Shown here one piece after another: positions 1 through 5,687 of a DNA stretch of 13,069 bases (positions are counted from its first letter, which is position 1; each line of letters begins with the position of its first letter). The DNA is from Colimorpha_A sp045591885 (lineage in GTDB: Bacteria; Bacillota; Clostridia; Oscillospirales; CAG-272): positions 1 through 13,069 of the forward strand of contig JAZNTT010000084.1 in the NCBI GenBank assembly GCA_045591885.1, written 5' to 3'. The translations under genes were made by a program, and so were the position numbers. The notes under the pieces were generated by a model, which had not been told where the DNA came from, made no database searches, and was given only the letters and a program-made list of their open reading frames with translations.

Positions 1-1
1 T

Positions 2-283
2 AACGGTACCTTCGGTCAGTCCGGTGATATCGCTAACGTTCCTCCCTGCGCAGCTACTATCGGCCCGCTCGACGTTATGAGAGCGAAGGAGCGTATCGAG
101 GTTCACGCACTTGCTACCTGCGGCACCTTCTCCTCCTGGCAGAGAATGACCAGCCGTCTCTGCACGCACGGTCCGATAACTCCTTACCTCCCGAGCACCA
201 TGCTTCAGACCAAGAAGACTCAGGTCTACATCAGCGAAGAGCTCGCTGCTCCCTTTGAGTGCTGGGAAAAGGTCGGCTACTAA
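2..283 (+). CDS. NagB/6-phosphogluconolactonase-like sugar-phosphate isomerase, C-terminal part
   Basis: The reading frame is open from base 2 to the TAA at 281-283, so only the last 93 residues of the protein are present. The visible part contains GDIANVPPCAATIG and, later, HGPITPYLPSTMLQ followed by VYISEELAAP. This matches the C-terminal layout of the glucosamine-6-phosphate isomerase/6-phosphogluconolactonase (NagB/RpiA-fold) family, where a GPVTPxxPAS-LQ segment is followed by a short strand and an acidic DExAA-type end. Substrate cannot be told from this fragment: a sugar-6-phosphate isomerase or deaminase is likely. It lies 68 nt upstream of an FGGY kinase in the same direction and probably belongs to the same operon, although a hairpin separates the two genes. 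The family call is by motif memory only; the catalytic N-terminal half is outside the window. Confidence 0.65.
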   Translation, partial: NGTFGQSGDIANVPPCAATIGPLDVMRAKERIEVHALATCGTFSSWQRMTSRLCTHGPITPYLPSTMLQTKKTQVYISEELAAPFECWEKVGY

Positions 284-298
284 TATATTAAAAATTAC

Positions 299-328
299 GC
301 GGAAATCCGTCACACGGCGGATTTCCGC
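299..328 (+). other. Intercistronic hairpin, 11-bp perfect stem
   Basis: An 11-bp perfect inverted repeat (299-309 GCGGAAATCCG, 318-328 CGGATTTCCGC) encloses an 8-nt loop. It lies between the first gene's stop codon and the ribosome binding site of the kinase. No T-run follows the stem (ATAATGCC comes next), so it is not a standard intrinsic terminator. It could be an mRNA-stabilising or processing hairpin that sets different levels of the two proteins. Confidence 0.6.
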
Positions 329-351
329 ATAATGCCTTGAAAGGACAGATA

Positions 352-1788
352 ATGTCAAACATTGATTTAGGCAGCTATAAGCTTCTCGGTATAGATATAG
401 GTACTACTTCACTCAAGGCGGCGGTCTTTGACGGTAACGGCAAGCGTCTTGCCTTGACAAGCAGAGATTATACACTGAATACCTATCCCGATACCGGCTT
501 CATCGAATTCGATCCCGAGGAATACATAAGGATCTGCAAAAGCGCGCTTGATGAGCTGACGGAAAAATGCGGTAAGATCGACGCAATATCGGTCGACACG
601 CAGGGCGAAACGCTCATTCTGACCGATGAAAACGGTTCTCCTCTTTATCCCGCGGTAGTTTGGCTTGATAACAGAGCCGAAAAGGAAGCCGAGGATATAA
701 AGGCGAACTTCGGAAACGAGCTTGTTTACAACGTAACGGGACAGCCCGAGATAACTGCAGGTTGGCCTGCGAGCAAGCTTCTTTGGTTCAAGAATAACCG
801 TCCCGAGATCTTCAGTAAAATACGCAAGGTATTTATGCTTGAGGACTGGATACTTTACCGCCTGACGGGTAACTACGTTACCGAGCCGACGATTCAGTCG
901 TCGACCATTTATTACGACGTAATAAACGGTAAATGGTGGAGCGAAATGCTCGACTATATAGGTCTACATGAGGACGTGTTCCCTAAGATCTGCCGCAGTG
1001 CGGAGGTCGTCGGTGAATATGACGGCGCGAAAGTTGTGAGCGGTGCTCTCGATCAGATCGCAGGTACCGTCGGTGCGGGTTGCGTTTCTGACAGAGTTAT
1101 AAGCGAGATGACGGGCACCATAATGGCTATCTGCGTTATGACGGACAAGCTTCCGCCATATCAGCCGAACAGCATTATTCCCTGCCACGTCCACGGTATT
1201 GACGGTAAATACTGTCTTATCCTCTGGTCGTCAACTGCGGGAATGGCGCTCAAATGGTTCAAGAACAATTTTGCAGAGGGCTTTACCTTCCGTGAGCTTG
1301 ATGCTCTGGCCAAGGATATTCCCGCCGGCTCCGACGGAATGACGGTGCTTCCCTATTTCTGCGGATCAACTATGCCGAAGTATAATCCGAGCGCGACCGC
1401 GACCTTTACCGGGGTGACTCTGTCCCACGGACGCGGACATTTCGCAAGAGCGATAATGGAATCGATCGCCTTCATACTCAAGCAGGATCTTGACTATATA
1501 GGCGCAGATAAGGTCGAGGAAATACGCATAACCGGCGGCGGTGCATCGAGTCCCCTTTGGGCGCAGATGAAGTCAGACGTAACAGGCAGACGTCTTAGGA
1601 CCCTTTCCGAAAGCGAGACCGCGTGCCTCGGCTCGGCAATTTTTGCCGCAGTTGGAATCGGGCTCTTCGATAACATCGAGGAAGCGGCGGAAAAGCTCGT
1701 TACTACGAAGAACGAATATCTACCGTCGGGAAGCGATTACACTGAAGCTTATAACAGATTCTGTTCATACGACGCAAAACTCAACTGA
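352..1788 (+). CDS. FGGY-family carbohydrate kinase
   Basis: This 478-residue protein has the full FGGY sugar kinase layout and a typical family length. The N-terminal phosphate-binding motif is GIDIGTTSLKA (residues 13-23). A WLDNRA segment follows in the first half. SGALDQIAGTVGAG carries the likely catalytic Asp (about residue 234). The adenosine-binding region is ITGGGASSPLWAQMKSD (about 393-409), followed by ETACLGSAIFAAVGIG. It would phosphorylate a sugar, ketose or polyol with ATP in the cytoplasm; the substrate (xylulose-like, erythritol-like or other) is not readable from motifs. ATG at 352 is chosen over an in-frame TTG at 337 because AAAGGA (340-345) sits 6 nt before it. It is followed after 23 nt by a TIM-like isomerase and then a SIS isomerase, so the product is probably isomerised by these neighbours. 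Confidence 0.92.
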   Translation: MSNIDLGSYKLLGIDIGTTSLKAAVFDGNGKRLALTSRDYTLNTYPDTGFIEFDPEEYIRICKSALDELTEKCGKIDAISVDTQGETLILTDENGSPLYPAVVWLDNRAEKEAEDIKANFGNELVYNVTGQPEITAGWPASKLLWFKNNRPEIFSKIRKVFMLEDWILYRLTGNYVTEPTIQSSTIYYDVINGKWWSEMLDYIGLHEDVFPKICRSAEVVGEYDGAKVVSGALDQIAGTVGAGCVSDRVISEMTGTIMAICVMTDKLPPYQPNSIIPCHVHGIDGKYCLILWSSTAGMALKWFKNNFAEGFTFRELDALAKDIPAGSDGMTVLPYFCGSTMPKYNPSATATFTGVTLSHGRGHFARAIMESIAFILKQDLDYIGADKVEEIRITGGGASSPLWAQMKSDVTGRRLRTLSESETACLGSAIFAAVGIGLFDNIEEAAEKLVTTKNEYLPSGSDYTEAYNRFCSYDAKLN

Positions 1789-1811
1789 TACGAAAGGAAA
1801 CTTTCAGGACA

Positions 1812-2513
1812 ATGGTTAAAAATTATGTAATTAAAGAGCCCTTCTTTGAATACGGCCCTAAGTGCTATATGTACGGCGATACTCTTCTTGAGATCGCAAA
1901 GGGTCTTGATGAGCTTTCTGAAAAATACGACGTTGACGTCATTCTCGACGTCCCGGACACCGAGATATACAATATCGCACATAACGTAAAGAGGGTTCAC
2001 GTTTACTCTCAGCACATGGACAGTCTTGCCGTTGGCAAGGGCATGGGAAGAACGCTTCCCGAAGCTCTTAAGGCAGCAGGCGCAGTCGGCGTTATGCTTA
2101 ACCACGCTGAGCACAAGCTCACCATTGACGAGATCAAGGCAGCTATTGCACGCGCTGACGAGGTAGGTCTTGCTACCATGGTATGCGCTGACAGCGTTGA
2201 CGAAGTGCGCGAGATCGCAAAGCTCGGACCTAACATTCTCGTTGCAGAGCCGACCGAGCTTATCGGTACCGGCAAGCCCGCTGACAAGGAATACGTCGAC
2301 GAGGTTATTCGCGTAATCAGAGAGGTCAACCCCGAGATCAAGCCCTTCCCATCAGCAGGAATCAGCAAGGGCGAGGACTGCTACAATATAATTAAGGCGG
2401 GTTCTTCCGCATCGGGTTGCTCGAGCGCTATCGCAAAGGCAGAAAAGCCCCTCGCGCTCGCAGAGGAAATGATCGCGGCTGTTCGCCGTGCTTGGGACGA
2501 GGTTCACGGATAA
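1812..2513 (+). CDS. Triosephosphate-isomerase-like protein (short archaeal type)
   Basis: This 233-residue TIM-barrel protein resembles the short archaeal-type triosephosphate isomerases. Visible landmarks are PKCYMYG with a candidate phosphate-binding Lys (K17), YSQHMD (66-70), LNHAEHKL with the catalytic-type His (H98), VAEPTELIGTG with the catalytic-type Glu (E146), and a late SAGISKGED phosphate-loop region. The key His and Glu are kept, so it should be an active isomerase. Its place after an FGGY kinase and before a SIS isomerase suggests a pathway-specific aldose/ketose-phosphate isomerase rather than the housekeeping glycolytic enzyme; TIM homologues acting on tetrulose phosphates are known from erythritol and threitol pathways. 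AAAGGA lies 13 nt upstream of the ATG, and a small GAAAG/CTTTC hairpin (1792-1805) may shorten that distance. The stop codon is 1 nt before the next start codon, suggesting coupling. Confidence 0.85.
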   Translation: MVKNYVIKEPFFEYGPKCYMYGDTLLEIAKGLDELSEKYDVDVILDVPDTEIYNIAHNVKRVHVYSQHMDSLAVGKGMGRTLPEALKAAGAVGVMLNHAEHKLTIDEIKAAIARADEVGLATMVCADSVDEVREIAKLGPNILVAEPTELIGTGKPADKEYVDEVIRVIREVNPEIKPFPSAGISKGEDCYNIIKAGSSASGCSSAIAKAEKPLALAEEMIAAVRRAWDEVHG

Positions 2514-2514
2514 T

Positions 2515-3111
2515 ATGAGAAAAGAAGCTTTGGAGGCGGCAAAAAACGCCTATAAGATAGAAAGCGAGTGCATAAGCACTATGCTCGAATACTTCGATGA
2601 CGAACAGTTCAGCAAAGCTGTTGAGCTTCTTAAAAATGCCGAGCGCATCGGAACGTCCGGCTGCGGACATTCGGGAATAATCTGCCAGCACATGGCACAT
2701 CTTCTCTGTTGCATTGAGCGCCCCGCGAGATTCATTTCGCCCGCGGAGGCAGTTCACGGTGCAACCGGTTATCTTCAGAAGGGCGACGTTATGATATTTG
2801 CGTCCCGCGGAGGAAAGACCAAGGAGCTTCTCCCGATCCTCGATATTTGCAAGGCAAAGGGTGTTTCGGTAATCACCGTTACCGAGGATCTTAACTCCGT
2901 TCTTGCAACGAGCGCCGACGTCGTTCTCAAACAGTACGTCAACCGCGAAACAGATAAGTACAACGCACAGGGTACAACCTCAACGACCGCACTCTGCATG
3001 ATATTCCATGCTCTTCAGGCGGCACTTATCGAAGAAACAGACTATAAAAACGAGCAGTTCGCGCTCATCCATCCGGGTGGAGCAGTCGGCGAGCGACTCA
3101 ATAAAAAATAA
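2515..3111 (+). CDS. SIS-domain sugar-phosphate isomerase (KdsD/GutQ-like, no CBS domains)
   Basis: This 198-residue protein is a single SIS (sugar isomerase) domain. It shows GTSGCGHSG (residues 46-54), SPAEAVHG with H81, FASRGGKTKE (95-104) as the phosphate-binding loop, and a C-terminal IHPGGAVGERL with H186. These match arabinose-5-phosphate isomerases KdsD/GutQ (their HPGGALG end and AEALHG segment), but the two CBS domains normally found there are missing. The phosphate loop reads SRGGKT where the family usually has SNSGET. ATG at 2515 is preferred over an upstream in-frame start at 2488, which would overlap the previous gene by 26 nt; GACGAGG lies about 12 nt before it. The predicted reaction is aldose/ketose isomerisation of a phosphorylated sugar; the substrate is unknown. 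It is the third isomerase-type fold in this operon. Confidence 0.85.
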   Translation: MRKEALEAAKNAYKIESECISTMLEYFDDEQFSKAVELLKNAERIGTSGCGHSGIICQHMAHLLCCIERPARFISPAEAVHGATGYLQKGDVMIFASRGGKTKELLPILDICKAKGVSVITVTEDLNSVLATSADVVLKQYVNRETDKYNAQGTTSTTALCMIFHALQAALIEETDYKNEQFALIHPGGAVGERLNKK

Positions 3112-3134
3112 TTAATTTTTGGAGGAAAACAAAA

Positions 3135-3755
3135 ATGGAATTTAAGGTTTATCAGAAAGAGCTTGAGCTTCAGTCCAGAGGCTGGATCCCCACCTTCCAC
3201 GACGTAACGAGCGAGATCATAAAGATCGTAGCTGAGTCCGGCGTAAAGAACGGTACCGTTTGTATCGCTTCTCACCATACTACCTGCTCGGTAATGGTTC
3301 AGGAGTGCTCTCACGACATCGATTCGTTTGACCTCGAGTATCTCCAGCACGATCTTCTCGACATCATGAGAAAGATGATCCCCGACTACACGAACGAGGG
3401 CGATTACCGTCATCCCGGTCCGATCCACTCCAAGTTCGGAAGATTCGTAAACGAGCCCGGTGACTTCACCTCTATGAACACTGACGGTCATCTCCGTTCC
3501 TGCTTCTTCGGCAGAAGCGAGACTATGACCATCAAGGACGGCATCCTTGACGGCGGTGAGTTCGCTCACGTTTACTTCATCGACTGGGACCATGTTCGTG
3601 CTCGTCACAGACAGCTTAACGTAACCGTTATGGGTACTTCCGATCCTATCAACGACAGAAAGTGGAACGACGGTAAGGTCGTCGATACTCTCCGTAAGTT
3701 CACCGACGAGGAAAAGGCTGACGACGTTCACTACACCCTCAACTGGAAGAGATAA
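3135..3755 (+). CDS. Enlarged YjbQ/UPF0047-family protein
   Basis: This 206-residue protein carries the YjbQ core: ASHHTTCSVMVQE (residues 45-57), TDGHLRSCFFGRSETMTI (117-133) and a late FIDWDHVRARHR followed by VTVMG. Short YjbQ proteins are about 130-140 residues. This one has a longer middle (about 60-115, including a HPGPIHSKFGRF stretch) and a C-terminal tail. The family is known for its HTT motif and for a weak thiamine-phosphate-synthase activity reported for Escherichia coli YjbQ; its main role is not established. GGAGG (3121-3125) lies 9 nt before the ATG. It is the last gene before a strong terminator and follows three sugar-pathway genes, so a role in the same catabolic route (sugar-phosphate rearrangement, epimerisation or hydrolysis) is an inference. 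Confidence 0.85.
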   Translation: MEFKVYQKELELQSRGWIPTFHDVTSEIIKIVAESGVKNGTVCIASHHTTCSVMVQECSHDIDSFDLEYLQHDLLDIMRKMIPDYTNEGDYRHPGPIHSKFGRFVNEPGDFTSMNTDGHLRSCFFGRSETMTIKDGILDGGEFAHVYFIDWDHVRARHRQLNVTVMGTSDPINDRKWNDGKVVDTLRKFTDEEKADDVHYTLNWKR

Positions 3756-3760
3756 TGAGA

Positions 3761-3794
3761 AAAAGATGCTTTCATTCGAAAGCATCTTTTTGTT
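3761..3794. terminator. Bidirectional intrinsic terminator
   Basis: A 13-bp perfect stem (3761-3773 with 3778-3790) and a 4-nt loop are flanked by A-rich sequence on the left and TTTTTGTTTT on the right. It lies between two convergent genes, 6 nt after the YjbQ stop and directly after the HD-protein stop on the other strand. The T-runs on both strands suit termination of both. Confidence 0.92.
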
Positions 3795-4376
3795 TTACTT
3801 TTTCCCCTCAATAAAGAACGCCGCTTCGCTGTCAGCGACCGAAAGCGCGTAGGCGAGCGGGAACATTTCGAAAGCCGCACCGACGTTTCTTTCGTCATCG
3901 GTACTCGAAAAGCCCATGTGATAACGGATAGCGAACGCTTCCTCGCGTGTGAGCTTCATATATCCCGAGATGATATAAACGCTCTTTTCACCATGTCCGT
4001 AAGGAAGCTTATCGTCATATTCGTAGGTCGGAACCGTCTGCCAGACGCCGTTTGCGTCCTTGACGTTACGCGTGCCTTTTTTATAGCAATTGACCTTGCA
4101 TACGTCGTGAAGAAGCGATACGATAGCTATGCTCTCGTCGCTGTAATCCATTCCGTAGGTCTCCTTGACGCGAGGACGGTTGAGGTAATCAACAAGGCAG
4201 TCGTAGACGTTAAGCGAATGCTCGAGCAGTCCACCCTCGTATGCACCGTGGAAGCGCGTGCTTGCAGGGGCTGTGAGGAAGTCTCCCGTTGAGGTCAGAT
4301 AATCGTAAAGCTTATCCGCGCCTTCTCTTTTTATATAAGTCGTATATAATTCCTTAAATCTCTCTTTGAGTGTCAT
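3795..4376 (-). CDS. HD-domain metal-dependent phosphohydrolase, YhaM-like
   Basis: This 193-residue protein has an HD phosphohydrolase layout: HGAYEGGLLEHSLNV with H53, SLLHDVCK with H90-D91, YGHGEKS with H128, IRYHMG with H153 and a final ADSEA with D182. These residues supply the metal-binding set of the superfamily. The arrangement is closest to the HD domain of YhaM-type 3'-5' exoribonucleases, but the N-terminal OB-fold RNA-binding domain of YhaM is absent, so the substrate could be RNA, a nucleotide or another phosphate ester. Its ATG begins 1 nt after the rsmA stop (TAA T ATG), and its ribosome binding site (AAAGGGAAG) lies in the end of rsmA. The two are therefore almost surely co-transcribed and coupled, suggesting a link with rRNA or translation. 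Confidence 0.85.
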   Translation of the reverse strand: MTLKERFKELYTTYIKREGADKLYDYLTSTGDFLTAPASTRFHGAYEGGLLEHSLNVYDCLVDYLNRPRVKETYGMDYSDESIAIVSLLHDVCKVNCYKKGTRNVKDANGVWQTVPTYEYDDKLPYGHGEKSVYIISGYMKLTREEAFAIRYHMGFSSTDDERNVGAAFEMFPLAYALSVADSEAAFFIEGKK

Positions 4377-4377
4377 A

Positions 4378-5256
4378 TTACTTCCCTTTCTTGATTTGGA
4401 TTCTATCGAAAACCGAGTCTGCTATCAGCGCAAATTCCGTGATCCCGAGTTTTTCGCCTCTGATATCGGGGGCGAACGATGCTTTTACTACCGCCTCGGT
4501 CAGCTCTTCCTTATTAAGCTCGGAAAATTCCGACGAGAGCGAATTTACAAGCGTTTTTCTTCTTTGTGCAAAGGCACCGCGAATAACTCTCGTCATCGTC
4601 TTTTCGTCCTTGACGGAGTATTTTCTCTCCTTATCAACCTCAATACGAATAACCGCAGAATCGACCTTCGGCGCAGGGACGAAGCTTCCCGCTGACACGT
4701 TAAAGAGCCTGCTTGCCTTTCCATACCGTGCAACCGACGCTGTAACCGAGCCGTAATCACCGTCGCCCGGCTTAGCGCAAAGACGTAGCGCAACCTCCTT
4801 TTGTATCATTACCGTTATGTTATCAAATCGGCATCCCGATTCAAGAAGTCCCATTATTATGGGTGTCGTTATGTAATACGGCAGATTGGCACAGACCGTA
4901 AGCGGCATATCGCCAAATTCATTTTTGATCAGTTCTGGCAGATCGACCTTCAAAATGTCGGCGTTTATGACCTTGAAGTTGTCAAACTCAGCCATCGTTT
5001 CACCGAGTGCCGGAATGAGGGTTGTATCGATCTCGACTGCAACGACCTTTTTATATAGCTTGCAAAGCTCCTGCGAGAGCGTTCCGATACCCGGTCCGAT
5101 CTCGAGGATTGCAGAATCAGGCGATGCTCCGCACTCCTCTGCAATTCGGCGCGGCACGGCTTCGTTTATCAGAAAATTCTGACCGTAGCCCTTGTTGAAG
5201 CGCAGACCGTGCTTTTCCATTATATTCTTGACTTCGCTTAATGACGTCAGCTTCAT
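4378..5256 (-). CDS. rsmA: 16S rRNA (adenine(1518)-N6/adenine(1519)-N6)-dimethyltransferase RsmA (KsgA)
   Basis: This 292-residue protein is a full-length RsmA/KsgA, which dimethylates two adjacent adenosines in helix 45 of 16S rRNA during small-subunit maturation, using S-adenosylmethionine. Visible motifs are GQNFLIN near the N-terminus, LEIGPGIGTLSQEL (SAM-binding motif I), NADIL, NLPYYITTPII (the NLPY catalytic motif IV) and SFVPAPKVDSAVIRI, then the family's C-terminal helical domain with FAQRRKTL. The start at 5256 (MKLTSLSEVK) is chosen because homologues begin close to there. A longer frame to 5325 would add 23 basic residues and run over the tRNA promoter. AAAGGA lies 12 nt upstream, a rather long gap. 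No convincing promoter was seen between it and the divergent tRNA gene. Confidence 0.95.
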   Translation of the reverse strand: MKLTSLSEVKNIMEKHGLRFNKGYGQNFLINEAVPRRIAEECGASPDSAILEIGPGIGTLSQELCKLYKKVVAVEIDTTLIPALGETMAEFDNFKVINADILKVDLPELIKNEFGDMPLTVCANLPYYITTPIIMGLLESGCRFDNITVMIQKEVALRLCAKPGDGDYGSVTASVARYGKASRLFNVSAGSFVPAPKVDSAVIRIEVDKERKYSVKDEKTMTRVIRGAFAQRRKTLVNSLSSEFSELNKEELTEAVVKASFAPDIRGEKLGITEFALIADSVFDRIQIKKGK

Positions 5257-5293
5257 TACAAATAAATTTCCTTTTTTGTATCGCAATTTTCTC

Positions 5294-5322
5294 TTGACAG
5301 AGCTTGTTTTTTGTGTTATAAT
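5294..5322 (+). promoter_or_regulatory. Consensus sigma-70/A promoter of tRNA-Thr
   Basis: TTGACA (5294-5299), a 17-nt spacer and TATAAT (5317-5322), with a TG one base upstream of the -10 box (extended -10), form a fully consensus promoter. Transcription should begin near 5329, only a few nucleotides before the mature tRNA 5' end at 5333. Confidence 0.93.
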
Positions 5323-5332
5323 CAATCGGTAC

Positions 5333-5408
5333 GCTGGTATAGCACAGTCGGTAGTGCAGCTGATTCGTAATCAGCAGGTCGTGTGTTCGAGTCACATTAC
5401 CAGCTCCA
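5333..5408 (+). tRNA. tRNA-Thr (anticodon CGT)
   Basis: The cloverleaf closes fully. The acceptor stem is GCTGGTA (5333-5339) with TACCAGC (5398-5404). The D-arm is GCAC/GTGC. The anticodon stem is GCTGA/TCAGC with loop TTCGTAA and anticodon CGT (5366-5368), which reads threonine ACG codons. The variable loop is AGGTC, and the T-arm is GTGTG/CACAT with loop TTCGAGT. The discriminator is T, and CCA (5406-5408) is encoded. It has its own consensus promoter and terminator, so it is a single-gene unit, divergent from rsmA. Confidence 0.96.
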
Positions 5409-5446
5409 AAAATCCCTGACGAGATTCGTTGGGGATTTTTTGTTTT
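5409..5446 (+). terminator. Intrinsic terminator of tRNA-Thr
   Basis: A 14-bp stem (5409-5422 AAAATCCCTGACGA with 5426-5439, two G-T pairs) with a 3-nt loop is followed by TTTGTTTT. It starts immediately after the encoded CCA end of the tRNA. Confidence 0.9.
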
Positions 5447-5449
5447 GCT

Positions 5450-5510
5450 CATCAGTCTTCGCTGCGCGAAGATGCTGATGCGTAAGCTCCCTGCGGGAGG
5501 ATGGCATCAG
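5450..5510 (+). repeat. Alternating CATCAG/CTGATG/CATCAG palindromic segment
   Basis: CATCAG (5450-5455), CTGATG (5475-5480) and CATCAG (5505-5510) are spaced almost evenly. The middle arm can pair with either outer arm. Each gap holds its own inner hairpin: CTTCG/CGAAG in the first and CTCCC/GGGAG with loop TGC in the second. Only one of the two outer stems can form at a time. It could be a palindromic repeat element of the genome or the folded body of a small RNA; which one cannot be told from one copy. Confidence 0.55.
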
Positions 5511-5539
5511 GTCAGTGTGCAAGAGTCACATTACCAACT
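5475..5539 (+). pseudogene. Degenerate copy of tRNA-Thr 3' half
   Basis: AGGTC, an extra A, and GTGTGCAAGAGTCACATTACCAACT (5509-5539) align with tRNA-Thr bases 5376-5405. The 25 bases from GTGTG to the end match at 21 positions. CTGATGCGTAA (5475-5485) also resembles the tRNA anticodon arm CTGATTCGTAA, with a CTCCC/GGGAG hairpin inserted where the anticodon loop would close. The T-loop TTCGA is changed to CAAGA and the acceptor 5' strand is absent, so it cannot be a working tRNA. Like the true gene it is followed by a hairpin and TTTTTTGTTTT. Confidence 0.45.
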
Positions 5540-5544
5540 TGGGG

Positions 5545-5575
5545 AACGCTCCCAAACGAGGGCGTTTTTTGTTTT
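5545..5575 (+). terminator. Intrinsic terminator after the tRNA-like copy
   Basis: A 7-bp stem (5545-5551 AACGCTC with 5560-5566 GGGCGTT, one G-T pair) and an 8-nt loop run directly into TTTTGTTTT. An alternative pairing TTGGG (5539-5543) with CCCAA (5551-5555) would compete with its left arm. Confidence 0.75.
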
Positions 5576-5634
5576 ACAAATGATATTATACACTACTTTT
5601 CTTGATACGGCAAGTGTTTTTCAGAAATTGCTTG

Positions 5635-5663
5635 TTGCGTTATACGCCGCCATGTGTTATAAT
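5635..5663 (+). promoter_or_regulatory. Promoter of the orphan membrane protein gene
   Basis: TTGCGT (5635-5640), a 17-nt spacer and TATAAT (5658-5663) with an upstream TG (5655-5656, extended -10). The -35 box is weak, but the extended -10 is perfect. The transcript would start near 5670, just before the AAAGGAG ribosome binding site. Confidence 0.75.
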
Positions 5664-5687
5664 GAAAAAAACGGAAAGGAGTAAAGC

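Noticed and set aside
337..351. TTG start at 337 for the FGGY kinase
   Set aside because: The ribosome binding site AAAGGA (340-345) would fall inside the coding region; it is well spaced for the ATG at 352.
3042..3785. 247-aa minus-strand frame opposite the YjbQ gene
   Set aside because: It is antisense to a well-supported gene, starts within the terminator hairpin region and has a low-complexity Val/Ser composition typical of a shadow frame.
5117..5452. 111-aa minus-strand frame containing NVTRTHDLLITNQLHYRLC
   Set aside because: It reads the tRNA-Thr gene and its terminator in antisense. This peptide is a familiar false protein arising from tRNA genes, and it also overlaps the rsmA 5' end.
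5450..5570. Possible CRISPR array or T-box riboswitch near tRNA-Thr
   Set aside because: The repeats are inverted and only 6 nt long with no regular spacers. No T-box specifier loop or T-box motif (TGGNACCGCG) is present, and no synthetase gene follows.
5445..5684. 79-aa plus-strand frame between tRNA-Thr and the membrane protein gene
   Set aside because: It runs through hairpins, the second terminator and a promoter; there is no ribosome binding site and no protein-like pattern.
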